From contig NZ_CP041745.1 of assembly GCF_007556815.1 (NCBI RefSeq), forward strand, positions 124,001 through 188,000: a stretch of DNA of 64,000 bases, given 5' to 3'. Each line of letters begins with the position of its first letter. Within the stretch, counting starts at the first letter, position 1. This DNA comes from Paraburkholderia megapolitana (GTDB taxonomy: Bacteria > Pseudomonadota > Gammaproteobacteria > Burkholderiales > Burkholderiaceae). The position numbers and the translations under genes are program-made. The notes below the pieces were generated by a model. That model saw only the letters and a program-made list of their open reading frames with translations. It made no database searches and was not told the origin of the DNA. This document shows, piece after piece, positions 8,125-19,214 of this stretch.

Positions 8125-8840
8125 AGCGGTGCATTCGAGGTCGAGGGATGGCGCGCGCGGCGATCGGCGCAGTGTCCGCCGTGCTGTTCATGGTCGGCCC
8201 GGTGCATGCGCAGATCGAGAAACCGAAAGCGTCCGATCTCGCCACGCAAACGGCGGTCGCCGACTACAACGCCGGCAACCTGAGCGTTGCGCTCGTCGAG
8301 TTTCGCAAGGCCGCCGAACACGGCAGCCGCCTCGCCGAATTCAACTACGCGATGATGCTGCTCAATGGCGAAGGCGGCAAAGCCAACGTCGATGAAGGCA
8401 AGAAGTGGCTGCGCAAGGCCGCGGACGCCAACATGTCGCATGCGCAGTACGTGTACGGAAAAATGTACGACGACGGGGAGTTCGTGGGCCGCGATCCCGC
8501 CGAGGCGCATCGCTGGTTTCTGAAGGCTGCGCGGCAGGGACACGTGCTGGCGGAACTTGCGCTGGCGAACCAGTTCCTCGATGGACGGGGCACGCCGCGC
8601 GACAACCGGCAGGCGTTCATCTGGTACGAGAAGGCCGCCGAGGGTGGCGACATGACCGCGCAGTATGTGGCCGGCTCGTTCTATGAGCGCGGCGGCGACG
8701 GCGTCAAACAGAACCTGAACGTGGCGCGCGCGTACTACGCGGCGGCTGCGGCTCAGGGCGATCCGGCGGCGCGTCTGAAGTATCAGCAACTGTCCGCGCA
8801 GTTGCTCAACGCCGCACCGAAATCGTCGAAATCACCGTAG
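8121..8840 (+). CDS. Exported Sel1-repeat (tetratricopeptide-like) protein
   Basis: This 239-residue protein has an N-terminal signal peptide (basic residues 2-8, hydrophobic core about 11-25, VHAQ cleavage site). Four to five Sel1-like repeats follow, of the form A..W..KAA..G...A...L. Sel1 proteins act as periplasmic or envelope scaffolds; no enzyme motif is seen. ATG at 8121 overlaps the aldolase stop (ATGA) and gives the signal peptide directly; the frame extends upstream inside the aldolase but without leader-like sequence. Why it is coupled to an aldolase is not evident. Confidence 0.85.
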   Translation: MKRCIRGRGMARAAIGAVSAVLFMVGPVHAQIEKPKASDLATQTAVADYNAGNLSVALVEFRKAAEHGSRLAEFNYAMMLLNGEGGKANVDEGKKWLRKAADANMSHAQYVYGKMYDDGEFVGRDPAEAHRWFLKAARQGHVLAELALANQFLDGRGTPRDNRQAFIWYEKAAEGGDMTAQYVAGSFYERGGDGVKQNLNVARAYYAAAAAQGDPAARLKYQQLSAQLLNAAPKSSKSP

Positions 8841-8853
8841 TCACCATAACGCA

Positions 8854-8878
8854 GGCGCCCGCTGCAACTGCGGGCGTC
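8854..8878. terminator. Hairpin between convergent sel1 gene and rodA
   Basis: CGCCCGC (8856-8862) pairs with GCGGGCG (8870-8876) across a 7-base loop, extendable by a G-T and a G-C pair. There is no T-run on either side. It lies in the 58-bp gap between convergent genes and may serve both as a weak terminator. Confidence 0.35.
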
Positions 8879-8898
8879 GTGCTCCGCGCGTTCAACAC

Positions 8899-10047
8899 TC
8901 AACTCTGCATCAAACGCTTCTGGCGCCCCACACTCATGATCAGACCGATCGCGACACCGAGTGTGGTGAGCGCCGTGCCGCCGTAACTCATGAACGGCAA
9001 CGGCACGCCGACCACCGGCAGGATGCCGCTCACCATGCCGATATTGACGAAGGCGTAGGTGAAGAACGCCATCGTCAGCGCGCCGGCCAGTAGCCGCCCG
9101 AACAGCGTCGCACCGTTCGCGGCGATATACAGCCCGCGCGCGATCAACGCCATGTACAGCACCAGCAGCACGATGCCGCCGGCCAGCCCGAATTCCTCCG
9201 AGAACACCGCGAAGATGAAGTCGGTGTGCTTTTCCGGAATGAATTCCAGATGCGCCTGCGTGCCCTTCAACCAGCCCTTGCCGAGCTCGCCGCCGGAACC
9301 GATCGCGATCACGGCCTGAATGGTGTGGAAGCCTTTGCCGAGCGGATCGGAGGTCGGATCGAGCAGCGTACAGATGCGGTGCTTTTGATAATCGTGCATC
9401 AGCGGCCAGGTGACTTCGGGCTGGCAGATCCGGTCCTGGAATGCCGCGATCGATGCCACCGCGATCGTTGCGGCGATCAGCACCGGCACGATCAGCTTGA
9501 AGCTCAGGCCCGCGAAATAGATCACGAAGAAGCCCGCGGCGAACACCAGCACGGCGGTACCGAGATCGGGCTGCTTGGCGATCAGTCCGACCGGCACCAG
9601 CAGGATCACGAGGCCGACCAGATAGTCCCACCAGCGCACCACGCCTTCGCGCCTTTGGTAATACCAGGCGAGCATCAACGGCGTAGCGATCTTCAGGATC
9701 TCCGACGGCTGGATCACGACGCCGACGTTGATCCAGCGTTTGGCGCCCTTGCGCGTGAGCCCGAATAGCGCGACCGCCACGAGCATCGCAATACCGAACG
9801 TGTAAAGCGGTACCGCGAAGCGCATCAGCGTGGTGGGCGGCACATTGGCGAGGGCCCACATCAGCACGAACGTCAGCATGATGTTGCGCAACTGGTCTTC
9901 CACGCGCCCGGGCACATCGAGGCTCGCGCTATACAGCGTGACGATGCCGACGCACAGCAGCAGGAACACGGTGAGCGCGAGCGGGCGGTCGAAGCCTGCG
10001 AACATCCGCTTGATGCGGTCGAGCCAGGCGCGCTTGTCGAATTGCAT
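8899..10047 (-). CDS. rodA: Rod shape-determining peptidoglycan polymerase RodA
   Basis: This 382-residue SEDS-family glycosyltransferase works with PBP2 (MrdA) in lateral wall synthesis. About ten membrane helices can be read, with the SEDS-type segments LIAKQPDLGTA and FTYAFVNIGMVSG and a C-terminal GVPLPFMSYGG. The ATG at 10047 with AGGAG 8-12 bases upstream gives the family N-terminus; the open frame upstream of it is basic low-complexity sequence overlapping mrdA in another frame. It is the last gene of the mreBCD-mrdA-rodA operon, 10 bases after mrdA. Confidence 0.95.
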   Translation of the reverse strand: MQFDKRAWLDRIKRMFAGFDRPLALTVFLLLCVGIVTLYSASLDVPGRVEDQLRNIMLTFVLMWALANVPPTTLMRFAVPLYTFGIAMLVAVALFGLTRKGAKRWINVGVVIQPSEILKIATPLMLAWYYQRREGVVRWWDYLVGLVILLVPVGLIAKQPDLGTAVLVFAAGFFVIYFAGLSFKLIVPVLIAATIAVASIAAFQDRICQPEVTWPLMHDYQKHRICTLLDPTSDPLGKGFHTIQAVIAIGSGGELGKGWLKGTQAHLEFIPEKHTDFIFAVFSEEFGLAGGIVLLVLYMALIARGLYIAANGATLFGRLLAGALTMAFFTYAFVNIGMVSGILPVVGVPLPFMSYGGTALTTLGVAIGLIMSVGRQKRLMQS

Positions 10048-10057
10048 GCCTTTCTCC

Positions 10058-12382
10058 TTACTCGTCGATGCCGCCGCTAGCCGGCTGGGCCGGCTGCGAC
10101 TCTTTCCCGTCGTTGCGCGTGGGCGCGACGACTGCGGGCGTTGCGCCGCCGGCAGGACGGGGGCTGTGAGGGCCGCCGGATTTGCGCGGCACGAGAATTT
10201 TGGCGCGCGGCGCCGCAGCGATGGCCGCCGATGCAATGCTGGCCGGCTCTGCGGCGGCATCGGGAGGCGCGCTTAATGGCGTGGCTGGCGTGTCCCCTGC
10301 CGAAGCGGCAACCGCCGCCGATGCCGCGCCAGGCGCCGAGGCCGCACCCGGCTCCGGCAACGCGGTAAAGCCCGTCGCGACAGGAACCGGCAACGTGGTT
10401 TTGACGGGCGTCGATGCGCCGCCTATGACCGGCGCGGAAGCATCTTCGGTTGCCGAGGCCGCTGCTGCGACGGCCGCGGCTTCGGCGCCTGGTTTCTGCC
10501 GGTCGACCAGATAAAAGTCCAGCACCTTGCGCGCGATCGGTCCAGCCGCTTCGGCGCCCCAGCCGCCGTTTTCGACGATCAAGGCTACTGCGATTTTCGG
10601 ATTGTCCGCCGGCGCGAATGCAGTAAAGAGCGCGTGGTCGCGCAGCCGCTCGGGGATCGCATGGCCCTTGTAGTTCGCGCCCTGCAGCGAATAGACCTGG
10701 GCCGTGCCGGTCTTGCCCGCCGCCTGATACGGTGCGCCGATAAACAGCTTCGATGCCGTACCGCCGGTCACCACACCGACCAGCGCGCGCTTGACGACAT
10801 CGATGTCCGATTGCGGCACGTTGATGCGACCGTCGTCTTTGGGCACGGTCAGGTGCGTATCGCGGGTGATCGGATTTTCGATTTCCTTCACGAGGTGAGG
10901 CTTCATCAGCACGCCGTTGTTGGCGAGCGTCGCGACCGCATGAGCGAGCTGCAAGATCGTGAACGAGTTGTAGCCCTGGCCGATCCCGAGGCTGATCGTT
11001 TCGCCTTCGTACCAGCGTTGCTGTTCCGGCTTGCGATACGCCTTGCGCTTCCATTCGGTCGACGGCAGGATGCCGCGCGCTTCGCCGGCGATGTCGATAC
11101 CGGTGATCTGCCCGAAGCCCCACGGCTTCATGAAATTGGCGATCGCGTTGACGCCGAGGTCGTGCGCGAGCATGTAGAAGTACGTGTCGTTCGACACGAC
11201 GATCGCGCGGTTCATGTCGACCCAGCCCTGACCCGAGCGCACGTCGTTGCGGAACGTGTGGCCGCCGAACGTGTAGTAGCCCGGGTCCTGGAAGCCCCAG
11301 CCCGGTGTGCGCTTGTGCAGCGCCAGCGCGGCGAGCGCCATGAACGGCTTGTAGGTCGAACCCGGCGGATAGGTGCCGTGCAGCGGCCGGTTCAGCAGCG
11401 GGTGGTCGGGCGAGTTGTTGAGGTCGTCCCAGGTCTGCTGGTCGATTCCGTCGACAAACGAGTTCGGATCGAAGCTCGGCGCCGAGACGAACGCGAGCAC
11501 GTCGCCGGTGGCCGGTTCGATTGCGACGAGTGCGCCGCGCCGGCCGGCGAACGCCTGCTCGGCGACCTGCTGCAAACCGATGTCGATCGACAGCACGAGA
11601 TTGTTACCCGGCGTGGCCTGAGTGCGCGACAGCGTACGTACCGGTCGGCCACCCGCGGTCACTTCGACTTCCTCGAAACCGGTCTGCCCGTGCAGTTCGG
11701 TTTCGTAGCTCTGCTCGACGCCGATCTTGCCGATGTAGTCGGTGCCCTTGTAGTTGTTCGCGTCGAGGCGTGCGTCGTAGTGCTCGGGATCGCTGTTGTT
11801 CTGATCGCTGGCGTCGTCGATGCGATCCTGATCGCGCTGCGAGATCCGGCCGATGTAGCCGATCACGTGCGCGGCGGTCGGCCCGAGCGGGTACTGGCGG
11901 AAGAGGCGCGCGCGCACTTCGACGCCGGGAAAGCGGAAGCGCTGCGCCGTGAAGCGCGCGACTTCGTCGTCGGTGAGGCGCGTGCGGATCGGCAGGCTTT
12001 CGAAATTCTTCGAGTCTTCCTGCAGCTTCTTGAAGCGGCGCCGGTCGCGGGCATCGATCGAGATGACGGTGGCGAGACTGTCGATCACATTATCGAGCGT
12101 GTCGTTGAGCTTCGACGGCGTGATTTCGAGCGTGTACGCCGAGTAGTTTTTCGCGAGTACGACGCCGTTGCGGTCGGTGATGATGCCGCGGTTCGGCACG
12201 ATCGGCGCCACCGAGATGCGGTTTTCGTCGGCCTGCAGCGAGTACTTGCTGTAGTGCCACACCTGCAGGTACAGGAAGCGGAACGTGATCAACCCGAAGC
12301 AGACGAACACGAACAGACCCGCCGCCGCGACGCGCAGGCGGAACTTCGAGAGCTGCTGCTGGGTGTCCTTGAATTCGGTCAT
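10058..12382 (-). CDS. mrdA: Penicillin-binding protein 2 (MrdA)
   Basis: This 774-residue class B transpeptidase is the crosslinking partner of RodA in the elongasome. It has an N-terminal cytoplasmic stretch, one membrane anchor (about 18-40), a PBP dimerisation region, and the transpeptidase motifs STYK with nucleophile Ser342, SND, and KTG in AAGKTGTAQ. After about residue 630 it carries a roughly 140-residue Ala/Pro/Ser-rich low-complexity tail that E. coli PBP2 lacks. It lies between mreD (136-bp gap) and rodA (10-bp gap). Confidence 0.95.
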   Translation of the reverse strand: MTEFKDTQQQLSKFRLRVAAAGLFVFVCFGLITFRFLYLQVWHYSKYSLQADENRISVAPIVPNRGIITDRNGVVLAKNYSAYTLEITPSKLNDTLDNVIDSLATVISIDARDRRRFKKLQEDSKNFESLPIRTRLTDDEVARFTAQRFRFPGVEVRARLFRQYPLGPTAAHVIGYIGRISQRDQDRIDDASDQNNSDPEHYDARLDANNYKGTDYIGKIGVEQSYETELHGQTGFEEVEVTAGGRPVRTLSRTQATPGNNLVLSIDIGLQQVAEQAFAGRRGALVAIEPATGDVLAFVSAPSFDPNSFVDGIDQQTWDDLNNSPDHPLLNRPLHGTYPPGSTYKPFMALAALALHKRTPGWGFQDPGYYTFGGHTFRNDVRSGQGWVDMNRAIVVSNDTYFYMLAHDLGVNAIANFMKPWGFGQITGIDIAGEARGILPSTEWKRKAYRKPEQQRWYEGETISLGIGQGYNSFTILQLAHAVATLANNGVLMKPHLVKEIENPITRDTHLTVPKDDGRINVPQSDIDVVKRALVGVVTGGTASKLFIGAPYQAAGKTGTAQVYSLQGANYKGHAIPERLRDHALFTAFAPADNPKIAVALIVENGGWGAEAAGPIARKVLDFYLVDRQKPGAEAAAVAAAASATEDASAPVIGGASTPVKTTLPVPVATGFTALPEPGAASAPGAASAAVAASAGDTPATPLSAPPDAAAEPASIASAAIAAAPRAKILVPRKSGGPHSPRPAGGATPAVVAPTRNDGKESQPAQPASGGIDE

Positions 12383-12518
12383 GCGATAGCAAACAGGGCC
12401 GTCTGGCGGCCGTCACGAGGTGCGCGAACCCGCAGGCCGCGAACCGGAAGAGATAACGTGCGCGGACCGGGCCGGCGGGATGCAACGAGTTTCAAGGGCG
12501 GTCCCGGTGAGCGCTGGA

Positions 12519-13031
12519 CTAGATAGGACGCGTGTCGTCCGGATCGGCCGGACGGCGTTGCGGCATCAGCAGTATCACGCTGGCGAGCGGCCACAGCACC
12601 GCTTCGACGAACCCGTCGATCAGATAACCCCAGCCCGGAAACGCCGCGCCGGCCAGCAGCCGGATCACGAACGGAACGATCTGCGCGATGACGAACAGCG
12701 GCATCACGGCGAACGCCTGCACGCCGAGCGACATCCACAGCACCCGCCGATGGATCGTGATCGCGCCGTACGACAGCAGCGTATACGCGAGCGCGTGCTC
12801 GCCGAGCAGGCTTGCGTTGTGTACGTCCATCAGCAGACCGAGCAGGAACGCGATGCCCATACCGACCTTGCGCGGCTGGTGGACGTTCCAGAACAGCAGC
12901 ACCAGTGCGACGAAGTCGGGTATGCCGATCAGACGGCCCCAGGGCATCAGGTTCAGCAGGAACGCGGCGGCGAGGCTGAATGCGATGAAGTATGGGTTGA
13001 CCGGCTGCAGGATGTATTGCGGGCGGTTCAT
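12519..13031 (-). CDS. mreD: Rod shape-determining protein MreD
   Basis: This 170-residue inner-membrane protein has five or six hydrophobic helices and the MreD-type segment GLLMDVHNASLLGEHALAYT. It links MreB/MreC to the wall synthases. Its ATG overlaps the mreC stop (ATGA), so translation is coupled. The 136-bp gap before mrdA is wider than other spacings in this operon; I see no promoter or terminator in it. Confidence 0.93.
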   Translation of the reverse strand: MNRPQYILQPVNPYFIAFSLAAAFLLNLMPWGRLIGIPDFVALVLLFWNVHQPRKVGMGIAFLLGLLMDVHNASLLGEHALAYTLLSYGAITIHRRVLWMSLGVQAFAVMPLFVIAQIVPFVIRLLAGAAFPGWGYLIDGFVEAVLWPLASVILLMPQRRPADPDDTRPI

Positions 13032-14137
13032 GGGTTCGCCCCCTGGCCGGCGGCTGGTGTAGCGGGTTTCACGGGGGCGGCGGGCGCAGTGGGCCGGGTG
13101 CTATGAGCAGGCTCTTTGCCGGCGGGTTTCGCCGCAGGCTTATCAGCGGGTTTGCTCGCGGGCTTGTCCGCGGTTTTATCCGAACCCTTTTCAGCAGCCT
13201 TGTCCGCGCCCTTCGCGCCTGCCTTGTCCGCCGCAGGCTTCTTCGCCTTTGCCGCTTTCGCGGAATCGGCTGCCGACTCGGCCTCTTCCGGCCGCGGCGG
13301 CACATCGTTCTGATAGTGCAGCACGAGCAGCTGGCGCGCGCCGCGCACCGGCGCGACCGGCACGCAGACGACGCGTGCGAACGCCGTATCGGCCTGCTTG
13401 TCGACCCGCACGACCTTCGCTACCGGCAGCCCCGGCGGATAGACACCGTCGAGACCGCTCGTGACGAGTTCGTCGCCGGTCTGCACATCGGCGCTGATCG
13501 GCACGAAGCGCAGATCGAGCGAGTCGCCCTTCGGTGTCCCATAGATCACGCTGCGCAGCCCGGTTCGCACGATCTGCACGGGCACGGCCTGGTCCTTGTC
13601 GGTGAGCAGGGTGACTTCGGCCTGCAGCGGGAACACGCGCGTGATCTGGCCGATCACGCCGTCTTCGTTGACAACCGGCGAACCGTTCTGGATGCCCTGC
13701 TGCGAACCGCGGCCGATCACGACTTTCTGCGTAAAGGGGTCGCTCGTGTCGTACTGGATTTCGGCGGGAATCGACTGGATGGTCGCGCGTTGCGACAGTT
13801 GCAGCAGGCTGCGCAAGTGCGCGTTCTCCGCGCCGAGCAGTGCTGATTGATTGGCTTGTTGCGATAGTTGCAGATTGCGCTCGCGCAGCTTCGTGTTTTC
13901 AGCGCGCAGCGTGGCGCTCGTCACGGCGAGATCGGCGGCGCCCATGAACAGGTCGCGCGGCACGAGCGCCGCGCGTTGCAGCGGATACAGGCCCGCCCCG
14001 AGCACCCCGCGGACGATTTCGAGCGTCTTGAAGCGCGCGTCGGAAATGAGCAGCGCCAGCGCGAGCACGACGAAGAAGATCAGCCGGGCGAGTGCCGATG
14101 GACCTTGCTTGAATAGGGGCGGCGGACTGTATTCCAT
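13028..14137 (-). CDS. mreC: Rod shape-determining protein MreC with long Lys/Ala/Pro tail
   Basis: This 369-residue protein has one membrane anchor (about 15-33), a coiled coil (about 65-110) and the periplasmic double beta-barrel domain (about 115-270, including IGRGSQQGIQNGSPVV and LVTSGLDGVYPPGLPV). The last 80-90 residues are a low-complexity tail made almost only of Lys, Ala, Pro, Asp and Gly with repeated DKPA/KPA units. MreC organises the periplasmic face of the elongasome. The tail could contact the wall or partner proteins, but this is inference. Confidence 0.94.
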   Translation of the reverse strand: MEYSPPPLFKQGPSALARLIFFVVLALALLISDARFKTLEIVRGVLGAGLYPLQRAALVPRDLFMGAADLAVTSATLRAENTKLRERNLQLSQQANQSALLGAENAHLRSLLQLSQRATIQSIPAEIQYDTSDPFTQKVVIGRGSQQGIQNGSPVVNEDGVIGQITRVFPLQAEVTLLTDKDQAVPVQIVRTGLRSVIYGTPKGDSLDLRFVPISADVQTGDELVTSGLDGVYPPGLPVAKVVRVDKQADTAFARVVCVPVAPVRGARQLLVLHYQNDVPPRPEEAESAADSAKAAKAKKPAADKAGAKGADKAAEKGSDKTADKPASKPADKPAAKPAGKEPAHSTRPTAPAAPVKPATPAAGQGANP

Positions 14138-14290
14138 GGTCGGCGCCGGGCGCGTGAGCGGGTGAATGAAGCGGTATGCAGCGCGGCGATCGCGCTCAGC
14201 GCGCGGCGGCCGGACGGGCCGCCGGGCAACGCGCCAGCCCGGAGGGAGCTGGCCGTGCCGTCCGCGCTGCGGTCATGGAGCAGGACTCGC

Positions 14291-15334
<1,044 letters not shown>

Positions 15335-15711
15335 TCAAAATCCTGTCTCGCTGGGGGCCGGGCCTCGCACTGTATGCGTAGGGCGGCAGCGGAAAAAATA
15401 GCAGTTTCAGGCTGGCGGGAGCGGCCACGAGAGCACGAAACTGCGGGGGGAATCTACCGGAGGCCGGGGCAGGGCCGCTCAGCGTTTTCTGGGTGCAAGC
15501 TGGAAAATGTTCCAGCAGGGCCTTGCCAGCTCGGTCCGGGTTTGGGTCGAACGCGTAATGATACCTTATAATTTTGCTTGTTTTGAAGGAAACGGAGCGC
15601 ACTTTTTGCCTCTGACGGCCCGCTTTCGAGGGTCGCCTCCAGTGACGTAACCCGCTGTCGCAGCATTGTTTTTCCGCACTGCGGCAGTCCACCTTCCTCT
15701 CCGGTGACTGC
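15335..15711. promoter_or_regulatory. Divergent mreB/gatC control region
   Basis: This is a 377-bp gap with no protein gene. An AT-rich island near 15555-15590 holds TATAAT (15567-15572), the best -10 for gatC on the plus strand; the nearest -35 candidate, TTGGGT at 15542, is 19 bases away. On the minus strand TATCAT or TATAAG in the same island could serve mreB. This would leave untranslated leaders of roughly 130 nt for gatC and 220 nt for mreB. Confidence 0.45.
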
Positions 15712-16011
15712 ATGGCTCTGACCCTGACCGATGTTAAACGCATTGCCCACCTCGCGCGGCTCGAACTGGCCGAGGACGAGGCTGGGCATACGCTTGCCCA
15801 GCTCAACGACTTCTTCGGTCTCGTCGAGCAGATGCAGGCAGTCGACACGACCGGCATTGCGCCGCTCGCCCATCCGATCGAGCAGATCGAAGACGTCGCG
15901 CTGCGTCTGCGTAACGACGCAGTGACGGAAACCGTGCGCCGCGACGACTTCCAGCAGTCCGCGCCGGCTGTGCAGGACGGTCTGTATCTGGTGCCGAGAG
16001 TGCTCGAATAG
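15712..16011 (+). CDS. gatC: Asp/Glu-tRNA amidotransferase subunit C
   Basis: GatC (99 residues) stabilises the GatAB complex that amidates misacylated Asp-tRNA(Asn) and Glu-tRNA(Gln). The family pattern is clear: [13 protein letters not shown] near the N-terminus, [15 protein letters not shown], and LREDAV-type sequence ([10 protein letters not shown]) followed by the [16 protein letters not shown]-terminus. It starts the gatCAB operon and lies 121 bases before gatA. Confidence 0.95.
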   Translation: MALTLTDVKRIAHLARLELAEDEAGHTLAQLNDFFGLVEQMQAVDTTGIAPLAHPIEQIEDVALRLRNDAVTETVRRDDFQQSAPAVQDGLYLVPRVLE

Positions 16012-16132
16012 CCGTTTGAATCGGGTATAGCTGTGCGGGCCGCGCGAGCTGCGCGGTTTGCCGGCCAGCCACGCAACAGGACACACATCCGCCACGGCGC
16101 ACGACGCCGCGGCGTTCTCCGGAAACAATGCA

Positions 16133-17638
16133 ATGCATGAAAAGAGCTTGACCGAACTGCGCGCAGCGCTCGACGCGAAGGAATGCTCCGCGGTCGAACT
16201 GGCGCAGCTGTACCTGAAGCGGATCGACGAGGCACGCGGCCTGAACGCGTTCCTGCACGTCGATGCCGACCTCACGCTCGCCCAGGCGAAAGCCGCCGAT
16301 GCGCGGCTTGCCGCCGGCAATGCGGGCCCGCTGACAGGCCTGCCGATCGCGCACAAGGACGTGTTCGTCACGCGCGACTGGCGCGCAACCGCCGGCTCGA
16401 AGATGCTCGAGCACTACACGAGCCCCTTCGATGCAACGGTCGTCGAGCGCCTGGCGCAGGTGGGCATGGTGTGCGTCGGCAAGACGAATATGGACGAGTT
16501 CGCGATGGGTTCGTCGAATGAGAACTCGCACTTTGGCCCGGTGCAGAACCCGTGGGATCGCAAGGCTGTGCCGGGCGGGTCGTCGGGTGGCTCGGCGGCA
16601 GCGGTGGCCGCGCGTCTCGCACCGGTCGCGACCGGCACCGACACCGGCGGCTCGATCCGCCAGCCCGCATCGTTCACCGGCGTCACGGGTATCAAGCCGA
16701 CGTACGGCCGCGTGTCGCGCTACGGGATGATCGCGTTCGCATCGTCGCTCGATCAGGCCGGTCCGTTCGCGCAGAACGCCGCCGATTGCGCGACGCTGCT
16801 CAACGCCATGGCCGGCTTCGACGAACGCGATTCGACGAGCCTCGTGCGCGATGACGAGGACTACACGCGCCATCTGGGCGAGACATGGCAAAGCGGCGGC
16901 GACGCTGCGAAGCCGCTCGCCGGGCTGCGCATCGGTCTGCCGAAGGAATACTTCGGCGCGGGCCTCGCCGACGACGTGCGCGCCGCCATCGATACCGCGC
17001 TGAAGCAGTACGAAGCACTCGGCGCAACGCTCGTCGACGTCTCGCTGCCGAAAACCGAGCTATCGATCCCCGTGTACTACGTGATCGCCCCCGCGGAGGC
17101 GTCGTCCAACCTGTCGCGTTTCGACGGCGTGCGCTACGGCCATCGCGCCGCCGAATATCGCGATCTGCTCGACATGTACAAGAAAACGCGCGCAGAAGGC
17201 TTCGGCCCCGAGGTGAAGCGACGCATTCTGGTTGGGGCGTATGTGCTCTCGCATGGCTACTACGATGCGTACTACCTGCAGGCGCAGAAAATCCGCCGCA
17301 TCATCGCGCAGGATTTCCAGGAAGCGTTCCATCAGTGCGATGTGATCATGGGACCGGTGTCGCCTTCGGTGGCATGGGACCTCGGTGCGAAGGGCGACGA
17401 TCCGGTGCAGATGTATCTCGCCGATATCTACACGTTGTCAGTGAGCCTGGCCGGTCTGCCCGGCATGAGCGTGCCGTGCGGCTTCGGCGCGGGCGCGAAT
17501 GCGCAGCGCCCGGTAGGTCTGCAGATCATCGGTAACTACTTTAACGAAGCCAGGATGTTGCAGGTGGCGGACGCGTTCCAGCGCGCCACCGACTGGCATC
17601 GCAGGACACCGGCCGGCTCCGCCCGGTGGGAGGCATGA
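16133..17638 (+). CDS. gatA: Asp/Glu-tRNA amidotransferase subunit A
   Basis: GatA (501 residues) is the amidase-signature glutaminase that delivers ammonia to GatB. The catalytic Lys lies in AHKDVFVT, and the Ser-cisSer pair in [10 protein letters not shown] and [16 protein letters not shown] at 16133 matches the family N-terminus ([10 protein letters not shown]); the frame is open upstream to 16058 but that extension is unlike GatA. Its stop lies two bases before the preferred gatB start. Confidence 0.95.
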   Translation: MHEKSLTELRAALDAKECSAVELAQLYLKRIDEARGLNAFLHVDADLTLAQAKAADARLAAGNAGPLTGLPIAHKDVFVTRDWRATAGSKMLEHYTSPFDATVVERLAQVGMVCVGKTNMDEFAMGSSNENSHFGPVQNPWDRKAVPGGSSGGSAAAVAARLAPVATGTDTGGSIRQPASFTGVTGIKPTYGRVSRYGMIAFASSLDQAGPFAQNAADCATLLNAMAGFDERDSTSLVRDDEDYTRHLGETWQSGGDAAKPLAGLRIGLPKEYFGAGLADDVRAAIDTALKQYEALGATLVDVSLPKTELSIPVYYVIAPAEASSNLSRFDGVRYGHRAAEYRDLLDMYKKTRAEGFGPEVKRRILVGAYVLSHGYYDAYYLQAQKIRRIIAQDFQEAFHQCDVIMGPVSPSVAWDLGAKGDDPVQMYLADIYTLSVSLAGLPGMSVPCGFGAGANAQRPVGLQIIGNYFNEARMLQVADAFQRATDWHRRTPAGSARWEA

Positions 17639-17640
17639 CT

Positions 17641-19113
17641 ATGCAATGGGAAGTCGTCATCGGTCTCGAGACGCACACACAGCTCTCGACGGTATCGAAA
17701 ATTTTCTCCGGCACCGCGACGCAGTTCGGCGCGGCGCCGAACACTCAGGCAAGCCCGATCGATCTCGCGTTGCCGGGCGTGCTGCCGGTGATGAACCGCG
17801 GCGCCGTCGAACGCGCGATCACCTTCGGTCTCTCGATCGGCGCGACGATCGCGCCGCGCAGCATCTTCGCGCGCAAGAATTATTTCTACCCCGATCTGCC
17901 GAAGGGCTATCAGATCAGCCAGTACGAGATTCCGGTCGTGCAGGGCGGACAGGTCACGATCCAGGTGCCCGGCAAGGACAAGGACGGCAACAGCACCACC
18001 TACGAAAAGACCGTCAACCTGACGCGCGCGCATCTTGAAGAAGACGCGGGTAAATCGCTGCACGAAGACTTCGCAGGCATGACCGGCATCGATCTGAATC
18101 GTGCCGGCACGCCACTGCTCGAAATCGTCACCGAGCCGGAGATGCGCAGCGCGGCCGAAGCCGTCGCGTACGCGAAGACGCTGCATGCGCTCGTCGTGTG
18201 GCTCGGCATCTGCGACGGCAATATGCAGGAAGGTTCGTTCCGTTGCGATGCGAACGTGTCGGTGCGGCCGGTTGGGCAGAAGGAATTCGGCACGCGCGCC
18301 GAGATCAAGAACCTGAACTCGTTCCGCTTTCTTGAAGAAGCGATCCAGTACGAAGTGCGTCGCCAGATCGAGCTGATCGAGGACGGCGGTACCGTCGTGC
18401 AGGAAACGCGTCTGTACGATCCGGACAAGCGCGAAACGCGCTCGATGCGCAGCAAGGAAGACGCGCACGATTACCGCTATTTCCCCGACCCCGACCTGAT
18501 GCCGCTCGTGATCGACGCGGCGTGGGTCGAGCGCGTGCGCAGCGAGATGCCTGAGCTGCCCGCTGGCATGCAGAAGCGTTTCGTCGAGCAATACGGCCTG
18601 ACGCCTTACGACGCCAGCGTGTTGACGTCGAGCAAGGCGATGGCCGCGTACTACGAAGCGGTGGTCGACAAAGCCGGCGCCGCGCAGGCGAAGGTTGCCG
18701 CGAACTGGCTGATGGGTGAGGTATCGTCGCAACTGAATCGCGAAGACCTCGACATCGGCGCATGCCCGGTGTCGGCCGCGCAACTCGCGCTCGTGTTGCA
18801 GCGGATCGCCGACGGCACGATCTCGAACAAGATCGCGAAGGAAATTTTCCAGGCGATCTGGGAAGAGAAAGCCACCGACGAAGCCGCCGCCGATCGCATC
18901 ATCGAAGCGAAGGGCCTCAAGCAGATCTCGGATAGCGGCGAGCTCGAAGCGATCATCGACGAGGTGCTCGCCGCGAATGCGAAGTCGGTGGAAGAATTCC
19001 GCGCCGGCAAGGAAAAGGCATTCAACGCGCTGATCGGACAGGCGATGAAGGCGACGAAAGGTAAGGCCAACCCGCAGCAGGTCAACGAACTGCTGAAGAA
19101 GAAACTGTCCTGA
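17641..19113 (+). CDS. gatB: Asp/Glu-tRNA amidotransferase subunit B
   Basis: GatB (490 residues) phosphorylates and amidates the tRNA-bound Asp or Glu. The N-terminus [13 protein letters not shown], the [16 protein letters not shown] segment, the [17 protein letters not shown] segment and the C-terminal YqeY-like tail ([17 protein letters not shown]) are diagnostic. ATG at 17641 is preferred because GGGAGG (17628-17633) is 7 bases upstream. An in-frame ATG at 17635 overlapping the gatA stop is possible but only one base from that site. Confidence 0.95.
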   Translation: MQWEVVIGLETHTQLSTVSKIFSGTATQFGAAPNTQASPIDLALPGVLPVMNRGAVERAITFGLSIGATIAPRSIFARKNYFYPDLPKGYQISQYEIPVVQGGQVTIQVPGKDKDGNSTTYEKTVNLTRAHLEEDAGKSLHEDFAGMTGIDLNRAGTPLLEIVTEPEMRSAAEAVAYAKTLHALVVWLGICDGNMQEGSFRCDANVSVRPVGQKEFGTRAEIKNLNSFRFLEEAIQYEVRRQIELIEDGGTVVQETRLYDPDKRETRSMRSKEDAHDYRYFPDPDLMPLVIDAAWVERVRSEMPELPAGMQKRFVEQYGLTPYDASVLTSSKAMAAYYEAVVDKAGAAQAKVAANWLMGEVSSQLNREDLDIGACPVSAAQLALVLQRIADGTISNKIAKEIFQAIWEEKATDEAAADRIIEAKGLKQISDSGELEAIIDEVLAANAKSVEEFRAGKEKAFNALIGQAMKATKGKANPQQVNELLKKKLS

Positions 19114-19214
19114 ACGATGCGGTGCGAACGGGTTAGCGGGCGCGTGGTTCGCGCCTGTCGCTGCGATGACGGGCCGTTGCCGGGTTGAAGGCTGGGCAAA
19201 AAAGGAGACATTGC

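Noticed and set aside
10048..10260. N-terminal extension of RodA
   Set aside because: The extra 71 residues are basic low-complexity sequence overlapping mrdA out of frame; a strong ribosome-binding site marks the ATG at 10047.
10634..12526. 630-codon plus-strand frame over mrdA
   Set aside because: It is antisense to PBP2 with all its motifs; no family-like sequence in the shadow.
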